A stretch of DNA of 64,000 nucleotides. Origin: Ferriphaselus amnicola (GTDB taxonomy: Bacteria; Pseudomonadota; Gammaproteobacteria; Burkholderiales; Gallionellaceae). Where the stretch lies: assembly GCF_000974685.2 (NCBI RefSeq), contig NZ_AP018738.1, positions 2,653,230-2,717,229 on the forward strand. Direction: 5' to 3'. The position numbers and the translations under genes were made by a program. A model generated the notes under the pieces. It made no database searches and had not been told where the DNA came from. It saw only the letters and a program-made list of their open reading frames with translations. Below, piece after piece: positions 37,912-46,978 of the stretch. Each line of letters starts with the position of its first letter. Positions within the stretch are counted from its first letter, which is position 1.

Positions 37912-38652
37912 TCACAGGTTCACGCTACGCCCGCCGTCCACCGCGATGATCTGGCCGGTGATGTAAGGCGCATCGCCGATCAAAAAAGTAACGGTGCGGG
38001 CGATGTCGTCGGGCTCGCCTTCGCGTTTGAGCAGGGTGTGGGCGACGATCTTGCGGCGCTTTTCCTCGTCTTCCCAGCCGCCGTCCTCCGGCCACAGAAT
38101 CACGCCGGGGGCGACCGCATTGACGCGCACATACGGAGCCAACTCCTGCGCCAATCCCTTGGTCAGCGCCACCAACCCAGCCTTGGCCACGCTGTAGAGC
38201 AGATGGCCGTGCATCGGGCGTTCGGCGTGGATATCCACGATATTGACGATGGCACCGTGACAGCGCCGCAGTTCCGCCGCCGCCGCTTGCGCCAGAAACA
38301 ACGGCGCTTTCAGATTGGTGCCCAGCAGGTCGTGCCAGTGCGCTTCGTTGGTCTCGGCCAGCGTGGCGGCATAGAAACTGGAGGCGTTGTTGACCAGCGC
38401 ATCCAGCCGTCCGAAGTGCTGCACTGCCGCTCTCACCAGATGCGGCAATGCCGCGACATCCAGCAGATCGGCTTGCACACACAGCGCGGAACCCGCGCGC
38501 ACCGCATTCAGCTCATCCCGTAGCGCCTCGGCCTCGGCTACCGACGCGCGGTAATGGATGGCCAAGTTCGCGCCCGCCGCATGCAGCCGACGACAGATCG
38601 CCGCGCCCACGCGCTTCGCCCCACCCGTCACCAATACCGTCTTGCCTTGCAT
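37912..38652 (-). CDS. SDR oxidoreductase, pteridine-reductase-like
   Basis: 246 aa from the ATG at 38652 with a GGGAG site. The cofactor loop TGGAKRVGAAIC matches TGxxxRxG, which marks FolM/PTR1-type pteridine reductases rather than the usual TGxxxGxG. NNASSF, YSVAKAG (Tyr-Lys pair) and VAPGVILWPED follow. Likely reduces dihydrofolate or dihydromonapterin with NADPH. Its promoter probably contains the TATAAT whose complement is at 38695-38700. Confidence 0.85.
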   Translation of the reverse strand: MQGKTVLVTGGAKRVGAAICRRLHAAGANLAIHYRASVAEAEALRDELNAVRAGSALCVQADLLDVAALPHLVRAAVQHFGRLDALVNNASSFYAATLAETNEAHWHDLLGTNLKAPLFLAQAAAAELRRCHGAIVNIVDIHAERPMHGHLLYSVAKAGLVALTKGLAQELAPYVRVNAVAPGVILWPEDGGWEDEEKRRKIVAHTLLKREGEPDDIARTVTFLIGDAPYITGQIIAVDGGRSVNL

Positions 38653-38694
38653 CTGCTCCGCTCCCCAAACTGCTAAACTTGCGTCCTGTTTCGA

Positions 38695-38700
38695 ATTATA
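38695..38700 (-). promoter_or_regulatory. -10 element of the SDR gene
   Basis: A perfect TATAAT on the - strand, 43 bases from the SDR ATG. It lies in the 55-base spacer between the SDR and MidA-type genes, which diverge. No good -35 box is seen. Confidence 0.4.
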
Positions 38701-38707
38701 CCTGACC

Positions 38708-39868
38708 ATGTCCACCGCCACGCTCCCCGTTCCCAGCCCAGAAGCGCAAGCCCACAGCGCAAAACTCGTCGCCCTGATCGCCGCCGAAATCCAGAACAAT
38801 GGCGGCTGGCTACCGTTCTCGCGCTATATGGAACTGGCCTTGTACGCGCCGGGGCTGGGCTATTACACGGCGGGCGCGCGCAAATTCGGGGAGGCGGGCG
38901 ACTTCATCACTGCGCCAGAGTTGTCGTCGCTGTTCGGCCGCACCCTAGCGCGCCAACTCATCCAGATCATGCAAGCCAGCTCGCCGCACATCCTTGAGTT
39001 GGGCGCGGGCAGCGGCAAACTGGCCGTGGACATCCTGAGCGAATTAGAGGTATTGGGCGAGTTGCCAGAACGCTACGCCATCCTCGAAGTCAGCGCCGAC
39101 TTACGCCAGCGCCAGCAGCAACTCATCGCCGAACGCCTGCCGCATCTTGCTGAGAAAGTGCGATGGCTGGACGCGCTGCCGGACCAGATCAGCGGCGCGG
39201 TCATCGGGAACGAAGTGCTGGATGCGCTACCGGTACACCTAGTCCATTGGCAGGCAGCGGGCATCGTCGAACGCGGCCTATCGCTCACCGAATCCGGCCA
39301 GCTCTGCTGGCAAGACCGCCCCATCACCGACCCGGCGCTGCTCGCCGCCGCGCAGCGCATTCAGGTTCCCGACGACTACCTGAGCGAACTTCCGCTCGCC
39401 GCCAACGGCCTGATCACCAGCCTCGGCCATCGCCTGCAACACGGCGCGCTGCTGTTCATCGACTACGGCTTTGGCGCGCGAGAGTTCTATCACCCGCAAC
39501 GTGATCGCGGCACGCTCATGTGCCACTACCGCCACTACGCCCACGACGACGCGCTGTTCCTGCCCGGCTTGCAAGACATCACTGCCCATGTCGATTTCAC
39601 CGCCGTCGCCGAAGCGGGCATCGATGCCGGGTTAGCGTTCCTCGGCTACACCTCGCAAGCCTACTTCCTCCTCAACTGCGGCATCACCGAGCTACTGAAT
39701 CAAGTCTCGCCCGATGACCTAAAGGCTTACGTCCCACTCTCCGGCCAAGTCCAGAAACTCACCAGCCCAGCGGAAATGGGCGAACTGTTCAAAGTGATCG
39801 GTTTAGGAAAGGGGATAGAAATCCCGCTCAAGGGCTACGCGCGAGGCGACTTATCGCGGATGTTATGA
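38708..39868 (+). CDS. Class I SAM-dependent methyltransferase, MidA/NDUFAF7 family
   Basis: 386 aa from the ATG at 38708. The opening PFSRYMELALYAPGLGYYTAG is diagnostic of the family. The SAM motif is LELGAGSGKLAVDIL and the catalytic region is GNEVLDALPVH. Mitochondrial NDUFAF7 methylates an arginine of complex I; bacterial targets are not established. Divergent from the SDR. Confidence 0.9.
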   Translation: MSTATLPVPSPEAQAHSAKLVALIAAEIQNNGGWLPFSRYMELALYAPGLGYYTAGARKFGEAGDFITAPELSSLFGRTLARQLIQIMQASSPHILELGAGSGKLAVDILSELEVLGELPERYAILEVSADLRQRQQQLIAERLPHLAEKVRWLDALPDQISGAVIGNEVLDALPVHLVHWQAAGIVERGLSLTESGQLCWQDRPITDPALLAAAQRIQVPDDYLSELPLAANGLITSLGHRLQHGALLFIDYGFGAREFYHPQRDRGTLMCHYRHYAHDDALFLPGLQDITAHVDFTAVAEAGIDAGLAFLGYTSQAYFLLNCGITELLNQVSPDDLKAYVPLSGQVQKLTSPAEMGELFKVIGLGKGIEIPLKGYARGDLSRML

Positions 39869-39904
39869 CTGACAATCTTTGAATTCTGTTGGAAGACTGA
39901 AGAA

Positions 39905-40555
39905 ATGATACGCAACTACTTTTGGATACTCCTCTTTCCAACATTGCTTGTGGCCAGTGGTTGCGGTCACAGCAATCAATATTTAGTTGATGCTGTTGGC
40001 CGAGGTGATATTTTAAAAGTGGAGCAGCTTGTTGGTAAGGGTGCCAATATAAATACCAAGAATGTAGATGGTCTGACATTACTGATGATCGCAGCATTGA
40101 ATAACCAGCAAAGGATAGTTGAATTTTTGATAAATCGTGGGGCCACAGTCCGAGAAAAAGAGAAACTTCATGGGCAGACCGCACTTCATTTGGCAGCCCA
40201 AGAAGGAAACTATGAAATAGTTAAGCTTTTAATTGATGCAGGGGCAGATGTAAATGTGGACGATAACTCTGGGTGGCCTGCCATGTTTTACGCTATTCAA
40301 CGTAAACAGATCAAATGCGTATCCGTGATTTTATCTTCGAGCCATGTAAATCCAGATTTAATGCATGAGGGTGTAACTCCGTTATATTTGGCGGTATATC
40401 ACAATGATACGGATATGGTGCGTTTACTACTCAAGGTCGGAGCAAGTCCATATGCCAAAACGAGAAATGGTGAGACTCCGTTTGAATTGGCTGAGAGTAG
40501 AAAACTAGAACATCTTGTCAAGATTTTCCAGTCAAGCCATTCAGCGATATTCTAA
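39905..40555 (+). CDS. Ankyrin-repeat lipoprotein
   Basis: 216 aa. The lipobox LVASGC puts the lipid-carrying Cys near residue 20. About five ankyrin units follow (DGLTLLMIAALNNQQRIVEF, HGQTALHLAAQEGNYEIVKL, EGVTPLYLAVYHNDTDMVRL). An LspA substrate, so anchored in the envelope. Its codon use is A+T-rich, unlike the neighbours on both sides, which hints at acquisition. Partner unknown. Confidence 0.85.
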   Translation: MIRNYFWILLFPTLLVASGCGHSNQYLVDAVGRGDILKVEQLVGKGANINTKNVDGLTLLMIAALNNQQRIVEFLINRGATVREKEKLHGQTALHLAAQEGNYEIVKLLIDAGADVNVDDNSGWPAMFYAIQRKQIKCVSVILSSSHVNPDLMHEGVTPLYLAVYHNDTDMVRLLLKVGASPYAKTRNGETPFELAESRKLEHLVKIFQSSHSAIF

Positions 40556-40624
40556 ACTCGATACTTGTGATTCGAGCGCAACGATCTGATAGGACAACTA
40601 CCCAGTGTCCGCTAGAGCAAACAA

Positions 40625-40653
40625 AAACGCCCCATTTTCGGGGCGTTTGTTTT
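40625..40653. terminator. Bidirectional rho-independent terminator
   Basis: Arms AAACGCCCC (40625-40633) and GGGGCGTTT (40640-40648) with loop ATTTTC, followed by TGTTTT on the + strand; the - strand also has a T-run. It ends the ankyrin gene and the PCuAC gene, which converge; the PCuAC stop codon lies within the T-run. Confidence 0.9.
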
Positions 40654-41119
40654 AGTGATGATGGTGGTGTTCGTGGTTTTCTGTTGTTGCCGTGAGCGGC
40701 TTGACTTCGGCTTTGGCTTCGATCTGTTCTTTGTGCTTGTCGGCGAATTCCACGCTCAAGGTAAAGGGGACGCTGTCGCCCACTTTTAACGGTTTCTTCA
40801 GGCCGATCAGCATGAGGTGGTAGCCTTCGGCGGAGAGGTCCAGTGCTTTGTTGGCACGCACAGGGATGCTCTGGGTGGCGTGCATCATCATCATGCCGTC
40901 CATCTGCATCATGAGGTGTAGCTCGGAGCTATTGGCCGCTGGGCTGGATACTCCGACGACTCGGGCTTCTTTGCTGCTGGTGAGTACGCATTGGATGGCG
41001 GCGCTGTCTTGCCCCGGCGCGGTTGCTCGTGCCCAAGCGCCGCTCACTTTGATGTCTGCTGCATTCGCGGATGCGACGCAGATCAGTCCGATCATGCCTG
41101 CCAGAATATATTTGTTCAT
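40652..41119 (-). CDS. PCuAC-type periplasmic copper chaperone
   Basis: 155 aa from the ATG at 41119 with a GAGGAG site. Signal peptide about residues 1-20 (CVASANA). The copper ligands lie in SSELHLMMQMDGMMMMHA and in AEGYHLMLIGL, the H(M)..M..H.M layout. The C-terminal tail NHEHHHHH adds His residues. Family members deliver Cu(I) to the CuA centre of cytochrome c oxidase. Divergent from the regBA genes. Confidence 0.92.
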   Translation of the reverse strand: MNKYILAGMIGLICVASANAADIKVSGAWARATAPGQDSAAIQCVLTSSKEARVVGVSSPAANSSELHLMMQMDGMMMMHATQSIPVRANKALDLSAEGYHLMLIGLKKPLKVGDSVPFTLSVEFADKHKEQIEAKAEVKPLTATTENHEHHHHH

Positions 41120-41181
41120 GCTGCTTCTCCTCAAACTGGAATCTCCCTCGCGCATTCTAAACGGAAAGGGCATGGTCGCCC

Positions 41182-41198
41182 TGCGACAATTCGTCGCA
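41182..41198. promoter_or_regulatory. RegR/RegA-type box in the PCuAC-regB spacer
   Basis: TGCGACAATTCGTCGCA: 6-base arms with a 5-base spacer. It fits the published RegR box GNGRCRTTNNGNCGC at 14 of 15 positions (one A for T). It is located 27 bases from the regB ATG and 63 bases from the PCuAC ATG, so it could control both. Confidence 0.55.
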
Positions 41199-41224
41199 CC
41201 CCTAGGCTGTCGTGATTGCGTAAA

Positions 41225-42586
41225 ATGGCGCGCATGAATCTTTCCCTACTCGCCGACTCCACCGGACATAGCCACCTCAGACGGTTGGTCATCCTGCGTA
41301 GCATCGCGGTGCTAGCGCAAATCGCCACGTTGGCGCTGGTCTATCGTTTCTTGGACATGGCGCTGACTTGGTTGCCGATGATGGCAACCATTGCTGCGTT
41401 GGCTGCGCTGAACTTGCTTTCCTGGTGGCGCTTGCGCGCTGCGCGTCCGGTGTCCAACCCTGAGCTGTTCGCCCAACTTTGTGCCGATGTGCTAGCGCTG
41501 TCGGTCTTGCTGTATTACGGCGGTGGCTCGACCAATCCGTTCGTTTCGCTGTTTTTGCTGCCCTTGGTGATTGCGGCGGCCACGTTGCCCGGTCGCTATA
41601 CCTGGTTGATGGCCGGCCTCACCACGGCCTGTTATACCTTGCTGATGGAATTCTACGTGCCGCTACCAATGGGGCATGAGTCTATGGATCACAGCATGAT
41701 GGGGCACGACATGTCGGGCATGGAGGGTATGGCCGGACATGATATGGCGATGATGGACATGTCCGCCACGCCCGATTCCGCCTTCAATATGCACGTGTTC
41801 GGCATGTGGCTGGGCTTTGTCATCAGTGCGGCGGTGGTCGCCTATTTTGTGGTGCGGATGGCACAAGCGGTACGCGAACGGGATGAGGCGCTGGCGCGTA
41901 TCCGCGAGGAGACCTTGCGCAACGAGCGAGTCGTGGCGCTGGGTTTGCAAGCAGCCAGTGCCGCGCACGAAATGGGCACGCCTTTATCAACGCTGGCCGT
42001 GGTCATCGGCGAATTGCAGGGCGCAGCAGACGCTTTGCCCGAATGGCGCGAAGACCTTGCCCTGCTCGACGGCCAAGTGCGTAATTGCCGCCGCATCCTC
42101 GACAAGATGCTGGCCAGCGCGCAAGACACGGCCAGCGATACCGCCCGCATCGAGCTGATCGACCAGTTCCTGCGCGAGACTTTGGACGAGTGGCAGTTGC
42201 TGCGTCCGACTGTCCACTGTAAGTACACCCAAACAACGCTGAGCGCAGCCCCGCCGCCGCTCGTTTTCAACCCTGCCTTGCGCGCTGCTCTGCTGAATCT
42301 ACTGAATAATGCCGCCGACGCCTCACCGGAAAAGATCGCCGTCCATGCTCGTTGGGACGCACGGCAACTGGTGCTGGAAGTCTTGGATTATGGCTCGGGG
42401 CTGACACCGGAAGCCGCCAACCGTGCAGGTTCCGCCTTCTTCACCACCAAGCAGGAAGGACGCGGCTTGGGCTTGTTCCTCGCCAACACCAGCATCGAGC
42501 GGCTGGGCGGGAAAGTGCGCTTGTTCAACCGCACCGAAGGCGGTGCCACCACGGAAGTGACCCTGCCGCTAGGAGCATCGACATGA
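41225..42586 (+). CDS. regB: RegB-type redox sensor histidine kinase with Met/His-rich loop
   Basis: 453 aa from the ATG at 41225 (ATG 41234 or TTG 41216 also possible). Six membrane helices. RegB hallmarks: the quinone-binding heptapeptide within GGGSTNPF (99-106), the H-box AAHEMGTPLSTLAVV with H248, and the redox Cys region VRNCRRIL (C288). Then N and G boxes (LLNLLNNAADAS, GRGLGLFLANTSIERLGG). Unusual: the loop before the last helix holds a run rich in Met and His (about 149-179, 11 Met and 4 His). Overlaps regA by ATGA. Confidence 0.9.
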   Translation: MARMNLSLLADSTGHSHLRRLVILRSIAVLAQIATLALVYRFLDMALTWLPMMATIAALAALNLLSWWRLRAARPVSNPELFAQLCADVLALSVLLYYGGGSTNPFVSLFLLPLVIAAATLPGRYTWLMAGLTTACYTLLMEFYVPLPMGHESMDHSMMGHDMSGMEGMAGHDMAMMDMSATPDSAFNMHVFGMWLGFVISAAVVAYFVVRMAQAVRERDEALARIREETLRNERVVALGLQAASAAHEMGTPLSTLAVVIGELQGAADALPEWREDLALLDGQVRNCRRILDKMLASAQDTASDTARIELIDQFLRETLDEWQLLRPTVHCKYTQTTLSAAPPPLVFNPALRAALLNLLNNAADASPEKIAVHARWDARQLVLEVLDYGSGLTPEAANRAGSAFFTTKQEGRGLGLFLANTSIERLGGKVRLFNRTEGGATTEVTLPLGAST

Positions 42587-43131
42587 GTGCCACGCAGACC
42601 GAGTACCCGTCGCTGTTGCTGGTGGATGACGACACCACTTTTTGTGCCGTTCTTGCCCGAGCATTACATAAACGCAGCTTCGCCGTGACCACAGCAAACA
42701 GCGTCGAGCAGGCCTTGCCCTTGGCCCACGCGAATCCGCCCGAATATGCCGTGGTCGATCTCAAAATGGATGGTGCTTCAGGACTGGTGTTGGTCAAGAC
42801 GTTGCACGAGCTTGATCCCGCCACGCGCATCGTCATGCTCACCGGCTACGCCAGCATCGCCACCGCAGTGGAGGCGATCAAGCTGGGCGCGACTCAGTAT
42901 TTGGTCAAACCTGCCAACGCCAACGAGATCGTCGAAGCGTTTGGCCATGCACCCCGCGCCGACATCGAGCTGAGTGTTCAGCCATCTTCGGTGGATAGGC
43001 TGGAGTGGGAGCACATCCAGCGCGTTTTGCAAGACCACGACGGCAATATCTCGGCGACTGCCCGCGCCTTGAACATGCACCGCCGTACCTTGCAGCGCAA
43101 GCTGACCAAGCGCCCGATCAGCGATAGTTGA
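42583..43131 (+). CDS. regA: RegA-type response regulator
   Basis: 182 aa. The receiver has acid pair DDD and the phospho-acceptor D59 (YAVVDLKMDGASG); the Lys is in YLVKPAN. A short linker leads to a Fis-type helix-turn-helix at the C-terminus (GNISATARALNMHRRTLQRKL), as in RegA/PrrA/ActR. An AGGAG site precedes the start. Partner of the upstream kinase. Targets elsewhere commonly include oxidase, carbon- and nitrogen-fixation genes. Confidence 0.93.
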   Translation: MSATQTEYPSLLLVDDDTTFCAVLARALHKRSFAVTTANSVEQALPLAHANPPEYAVVDLKMDGASGLVLVKTLHELDPATRIVMLTGYASIATAVEAIKLGATQYLVKPANANEIVEAFGHAPRADIELSVQPSSVDRLEWEHIQRVLQDHDGNISATARALNMHRRTLQRKLTKRPISDS

Positions 43132-43194
43132 CGCTGTGCGATCCATCGCACGCCATCCGTGCGCACCAAGAATTCGCGAATGGGTCGGCAATGC

Positions 43195-43200
43195 TATAAT
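43195..43200 (+). promoter_or_regulatory. argS -10 element
   Basis: Perfect TATAAT followed by CCGCGCC, 26 bases before the argS ATG. No strong -35 box. The regA stop is 63 bases upstream, so argS has its own promoter. A palindrome, GTGCGAT/ATCGCAC at 43136-43151, lies between. Confidence 0.55.
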
Positions 43201-43226
43201 CCGCGCCTGTTTTTAAGGTAAGCGCC

Positions 43227-44903
43227 ATGTCCGTCCCGGTTCTCGATTTCAAATCCCACCTTTCCGAATTGTTTGCTTTGGCCTTGCGCACGGTCGCGCC
43301 TGATGCTCAAAACGAGGTTCTGATCGAACGCCCCAAGCAGGCCGCTCATGGCGATTACGCCTGTAATCTGGCGATGCAGCTCGCCAAGCCCTTGCGTAAA
43401 TCGCCGCGCGACATCGCCAATGCGCTGATCGCCGCACTGCCGCAGACCGATTTCATCGAAAAGGTGGAGATCGCCGGAGCGGGGTTCATCAACGTGTTCA
43501 TCGCGCCAGCGGCCAAGCAGCGCGTGGTGCAAGGCGTGTTGCAAGCGGGCGCGGGTTACGGCCATGTGCACGTCGGGCAAGGACGCAAGGTACAGGTCGA
43601 GTTCGTCTCGGCCAATCCGACCGGCCCGTTGCACATCGGCCACGGACGCGGCGCGGCGGTGGGCGATTGCCTGTGCCGTCTGCTGCACGCGGCGGGCTGG
43701 AACGTGACGCGCGAGTTCTATTACAACGACGCGGGCGTGCAGATCGAGAACCTGATGCGCTCAGTTCAACTGCGCTGCAAGGGGCTGACACCGGACGATC
43801 CATCTTGGCCGGAGAACGGCTATCGCGGCGACTACATCCTCGATGTCGCCAACGCCTACATGGCGAAGGAGACCGTGGTCGCGGACGACCAGCACATCAC
43901 TGGCAAGGGCTACGCGGACGACGAACAGGCCATCCGCCACTTCGCCGTGGCCTATCTGCGTCGCGAGCAGGACTTGGACATGCGCGCCTTCGGCGTGGAG
44001 TTCGATGTGTTCTCGCTGGAGTCGGCGCTATACACCGACGGCAAAGTCGAGGCGACGGTGCAGAAGCTGATCGCCAGCGGCCACACCTACGAACAGGACG
44101 ACGCGCTGTGGTTGCGCACCACTGATTTCGGCGACGACAAAGACCGCGTGATGCGTAAGAGCGACGGCGGCTACACCTATTTCGTACCGGACGTGGCCTA
44201 CCATCTGGACAAGTGGCAACGCGGCTTCGAGTTGGCGATCAATGAGCAGGGCGCGGATCACCATTCGACCATCACCCGCGTCCGCGCTGGCTTGCAAGCG
44301 CTGGATGTCGGCATTCCCAAGGGCTGGCCGAGCTACGTGCTGCACCAGATGGTGACGGTGCTGAAGAACGGCGAGGAGGTGAAGATCTCCAAGCGCGCGG
44401 GTAGTTATGTGACCCTGCGCGACCTGATCGACGAAGTGGGCTGCGACGCAACGCGCTACTTCCTCGCCGCCCGTTCGCCCGATTCGCAACTGGTGTTCGA
44501 CATCGACTTAGCCAAAGCGCAGAGCAATGACAATCCGGTGTATTACATCCAGTACGCCCATGCGCGTATCTTCAGCGTGCTGTCGCAATGGGGCGGCGAA
44601 CATCGGCAGTTGCTGGAAGCCGACTTGACTTGTCTGGACAGCGACTACGAAAAGATCGTACTGCAAAAGCTGATCGACTTCCCGCAGGTAGTAGAAAGTG
44701 CAGCGCATGACCTCGCGCCGCATCAGATCGCTGTCTATCTCAAGGATTTGGCAGCCGATTTCCACAGCTACTATAATGCCTCGCGTTTCTTGGTCGAGGA
44801 TGAGACGGTCAAGTTGGCACGACTGGCACTGATCGCCGCGACGGCACAGGTCATGAAGAACGGATTGGCGCTGTTGGGCGTCAGCGCACCGGAATCAATG
44901 TAA
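43227..44903 (+). CDS. argS: Arginyl-tRNA synthetase
   Basis: Class I enzyme of 558 aa. HIGH signature in [20 protein letters not shown] near residue 136; an N-terminal Add1 domain precedes it. The KMSKS equivalent is [24 protein letters not shown]-type anticodon binding follows at the C-terminus. Housekeeping enzyme. Confidence 0.96.
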   Translation: MSVPVLDFKSHLSELFALALRTVAPDAQNEVLIERPKQAAHGDYACNLAMQLAKPLRKSPRDIANALIAALPQTDFIEKVEIAGAGFINVFIAPAAKQRVVQGVLQAGAGYGHVHVGQGRKVQVEFVSANPTGPLHIGHGRGAAVGDCLCRLLHAAGWNVTREFYYNDAGVQIENLMRSVQLRCKGLTPDDPSWPENGYRGDYILDVANAYMAKETVVADDQHITGKGYADDEQAIRHFAVAYLRREQDLDMRAFGVEFDVFSLESALYTDGKVEATVQKLIASGHTYEQDDALWLRTTDFGDDKDRVMRKSDGGYTYFVPDVAYHLDKWQRGFELAINEQGADHHSTITRVRAGLQALDVGIPKGWPSYVLHQMVTVLKNGEEVKISKRAGSYVTLRDLIDEVGCDATRYFLAARSPDSQLVFDIDLAKAQSNDNPVYYIQYAHARIFSVLSQWGGEHRQLLEADLTCLDSDYEKIVLQKLIDFPQVVESAAHDLAPHQIAVYLKDLAADFHSYYNASRFLVEDETVKLARLALIAATAQVMKNGLALLGVSAPESM

Positions 44904-44915
44904 GGAAAGGGCGGC

Positions 44916-45566
44916 ATGAGCAAGAACATGGTTGGACGCGCACCTGCGCCAAAGAAACCTTCCGGCAAGGGCGGCGGGCTGTTCGTCGGCATCCTGCTGG
45001 GCATGGTGTTCGGTTTGGTCGTGGCTGGCGGAGTCGCTTGGTATCTGATGAAGCTACCTAGCCCGTTCACCCAAGTCGAACAGCAGCCTGATTCGCCGGT
45101 GGTGGATAGACCGTTGGTGAAAGAGCCTCCGAGAATCCATCCCGTTCCCGCCGAGTCGGCAGTTGCCGCTACGCCAGTGCCGGCCTCCAGCCCAGAGGAA
45201 AGTAAGCCGCGCTTCGAGTTCTACAAAGTGCTAACCGACAAGAAGGACACCAGCGTGCCTATGCCGCAGGCACCGGCCAAGATCGAAGACCGCTCATTTA
45301 AGTCCGATCCAGCGGCGGAAGCCAACGACAACGCTAGCTACTTCCTGCAAACAGGCTCCTACAGCACCGAGTCTGATGCTGAGAGTGCAAAGGCGAAGTT
45401 GGCGATGCAGGGCATGTTGGCCAATGTCCAAAGCGTCTTCGTGCCAGAAAAAGGCCAGCGTTTCCGTGTCCGCCTCGGCCCTTACAAGGGCTCAGCGGAA
45501 ATGAACAAAGTTCGCACGGCATTGAAACAAATCGGAGTGGATGCCACTCCAATGCGTGCCAAGTAA
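44916..45566 (+). CDS. SPOR-domain membrane protein, FtsN-like
   Basis: 216 aa. A basic N-terminus, one membrane helix (about 22-44, LFVGILLGMVFGLVVAGGVAW), a proline-rich periplasmic linker and a C-terminal SPOR domain (about 140-214, SYFLQTGSYSTESDAESAKA, RVRLGPYKGSAEMNKVRTAL). This is the FtsN layout, binding denuded septal glycan. Next to argS as in many betaproteobacteria. Confidence 0.85.
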   Translation: MSKNMVGRAPAPKKPSGKGGGLFVGILLGMVFGLVVAGGVAWYLMKLPSPFTQVEQQPDSPVVDRPLVKEPPRIHPVPAESAVAATPVPASSPEESKPRFEFYKVLTDKKDTSVPMPQAPAKIEDRSFKSDPAAEANDNASYFLQTGSYSTESDAESAKAKLAMQGMLANVQSVFVPEKGQRFRVRLGPYKGSAEMNKVRTALKQIGVDATPMRAK

Positions 45567-45581
45567 CCGATAGGAGTACAC

Positions 45582-46211
45582 ATGAAATCTGCTTTCAGAA
45601 ATTTGCTGGTTGTCGCCCTGCTGACTTTCGCCGGAATCACACAGGCCGCCGTCCTCGGTAAAGACTACACGCAGCTGGATCAGCCTCAGGCCACGCCCGC
45701 TAATGGCAAGATCGAAGTGCTGGAGTTCTTCGCATACCCGTGTCCTCACTGCCATCATCTGGTGCCCGACCTGAATGCCTGGGAAAAGACCATGCCCAAG
45801 AACGTATCGTTGACCTACGTTCCGGTCGTGTTCCGCGACTCATGGGAACCGATGGCGTACACCTTCTACGCACTTGAAGTGTTAGGCCAGCAGAGCAAGC
45901 TGCACGATGCCCTGTTTGAAGCATGGAACATCACCCATACGGAATTGAATGAGCTCAGCCAAATCGCAGCTTTCGTTGCCCAACGCGGGGTGGACAAACA
46001 AAAGTTCAGCGATGCTTATCGTTCATTCTCCGTTCAGAGCAAAGTGATTCGCAGCAAACAGATGCTGCAAAGCTACAACATCCGTGGCACACCTACTTTG
46101 GTAGTCGATGGTCGCTTTGTCATCACCGGCTTGGAGTCACGCGACATGATCCGTGTGTTGCGTGAACTGACCGATCAGGTGCGCAAGGAGCGCGCAGCCA
46201 AGAAGCGCTGA
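45582..46211 (+). CDS. dsbA: Thiol:disulfide interchange protein DsbA
   Basis: 209 aa with signal peptide (about 1-22). The active site is CPHC at residues 54-57 within FFAYPCPHCHHL; the cis-Pro loop reads GTPTLVVDGRF. Oxidises disulfides in exported proteins; PilY1, PilX and pilins of this window are Cys-containing candidates. An AGGAG site precedes the ATG. Confidence 0.95.
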   Translation: MKSAFRNLLVVALLTFAGITQAAVLGKDYTQLDQPQATPANGKIEVLEFFAYPCPHCHHLVPDLNAWEKTMPKNVSLTYVPVVFRDSWEPMAYTFYALEVLGQQSKLHDALFEAWNITHTELNELSQIAAFVAQRGVDKQKFSDAYRSFSVQSKVIRSKQMLQSYNIRGTPTLVVDGRFVITGLESRDMIRVLRELTDQVRKERAAKKR

Positions 46212-46978
46212 TGACGCAACGCGTCGTCATAAGTGGCGCGTCCAGCGGCCTAGGTTTGGCGCTGGCGCGCCATTATCTTGAGCAGGGTGCAGTGGTCGGT
46301 GTATATGCGCGCCGTGCCGAATTGCTGCAAAACCTAGCACTTCAATTCCCCGATCAGATCCATCTCTATCAACTGGACGTGCGTGACAGCGCCGCTCAAC
46401 AGGCTGCGGCGGAAGATTTTCTTGCTCATGTCGGTACGCCAGATATCCTCATTGCCAACGCCGGTGTCAGCGTCGGAACGCTCACCGAATACGCCGAAGA
46501 CTTGGATGCCTTCCAGCAAGTGATGGACATCAACGTGCTCGGCATGGTCAAGACTTTCCAGCCGCTCCTCGCTGCGATGCGTGCGGCGGGTACCGGACGG
46601 CTGGTGGGTATCGCCAGCGTCGCTGGGTTCCGTGGCCTGCCCGGCGCGAGTGCCTACTCTGCCTCCAAAGCAGCAGCGATCTCGTATCTGGAATCCTTAC
46701 GGGTGGAGTTGCATGGCAGCGGCGTGCGCGTGGTAACGATCTGTCCCGGATACATCCGCACGCCGATGACAGACGTGAACCCCTATCCGATGCCATTCAT
46801 GTTGGAAGCGGATGAGGCTGCGCGCCGCATCGCGAGAGTGATCGAGGCTGGCGATTCGTTCGCTGTGGTGCCTTGGCAGATGGGGCTGATCGGACGTTTG
46901 CTGAAATGGCTACCGAACTGGCTGTTTGATCGCCTGTTGGCCAAAGCACAACACAAACCACGCGGCTTGCTAGGCTAA
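46211..46978 (+). CDS. SDR-family oxidoreductase
   Basis: 255 aa. Rossmann loop ISGASSGLGLALA, NAG motif IANAGVSV, and active site YSASKAA. A C-terminal hydrophobic segment (LKWLPNWLFDRLLAK) suggests membrane contact. Overlaps the dsbA stop by 1 base; it ends tail-to-tail with the ligase gene. Substrate unknown. Confidence 0.85.
   Translation: MTQRVVISGASSGLGLALARHYLEQGAVVGVYARRAELLQNLALQFPDQIHLYQLDVRDSAAQQAAAEDFLAHVGTPDILIANAGVSVGTLTEYAEDLDAFQQVMDINVLGMVKTFQPLLAAMRAAGTGRLVGIASVAGFRGLPGASAYSASKAAAISYLESLRVELHGSGVRVVTICPGYIRTPMTDVNPYPMPFMLEADEAARRIARVIEAGDSFAVVPWQMGLIGRLLKWLPNWLFDRLLAKAQHKPRGLLG

Noticed and set aside
43136..43151. GTGCGAT/ATCGCAC palindrome after regA as a terminator
   Set aside because: Arms are only 7 bases with a 2-base centre and no T-run. 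It may be a binding site, but nothing supports a specific regulator.
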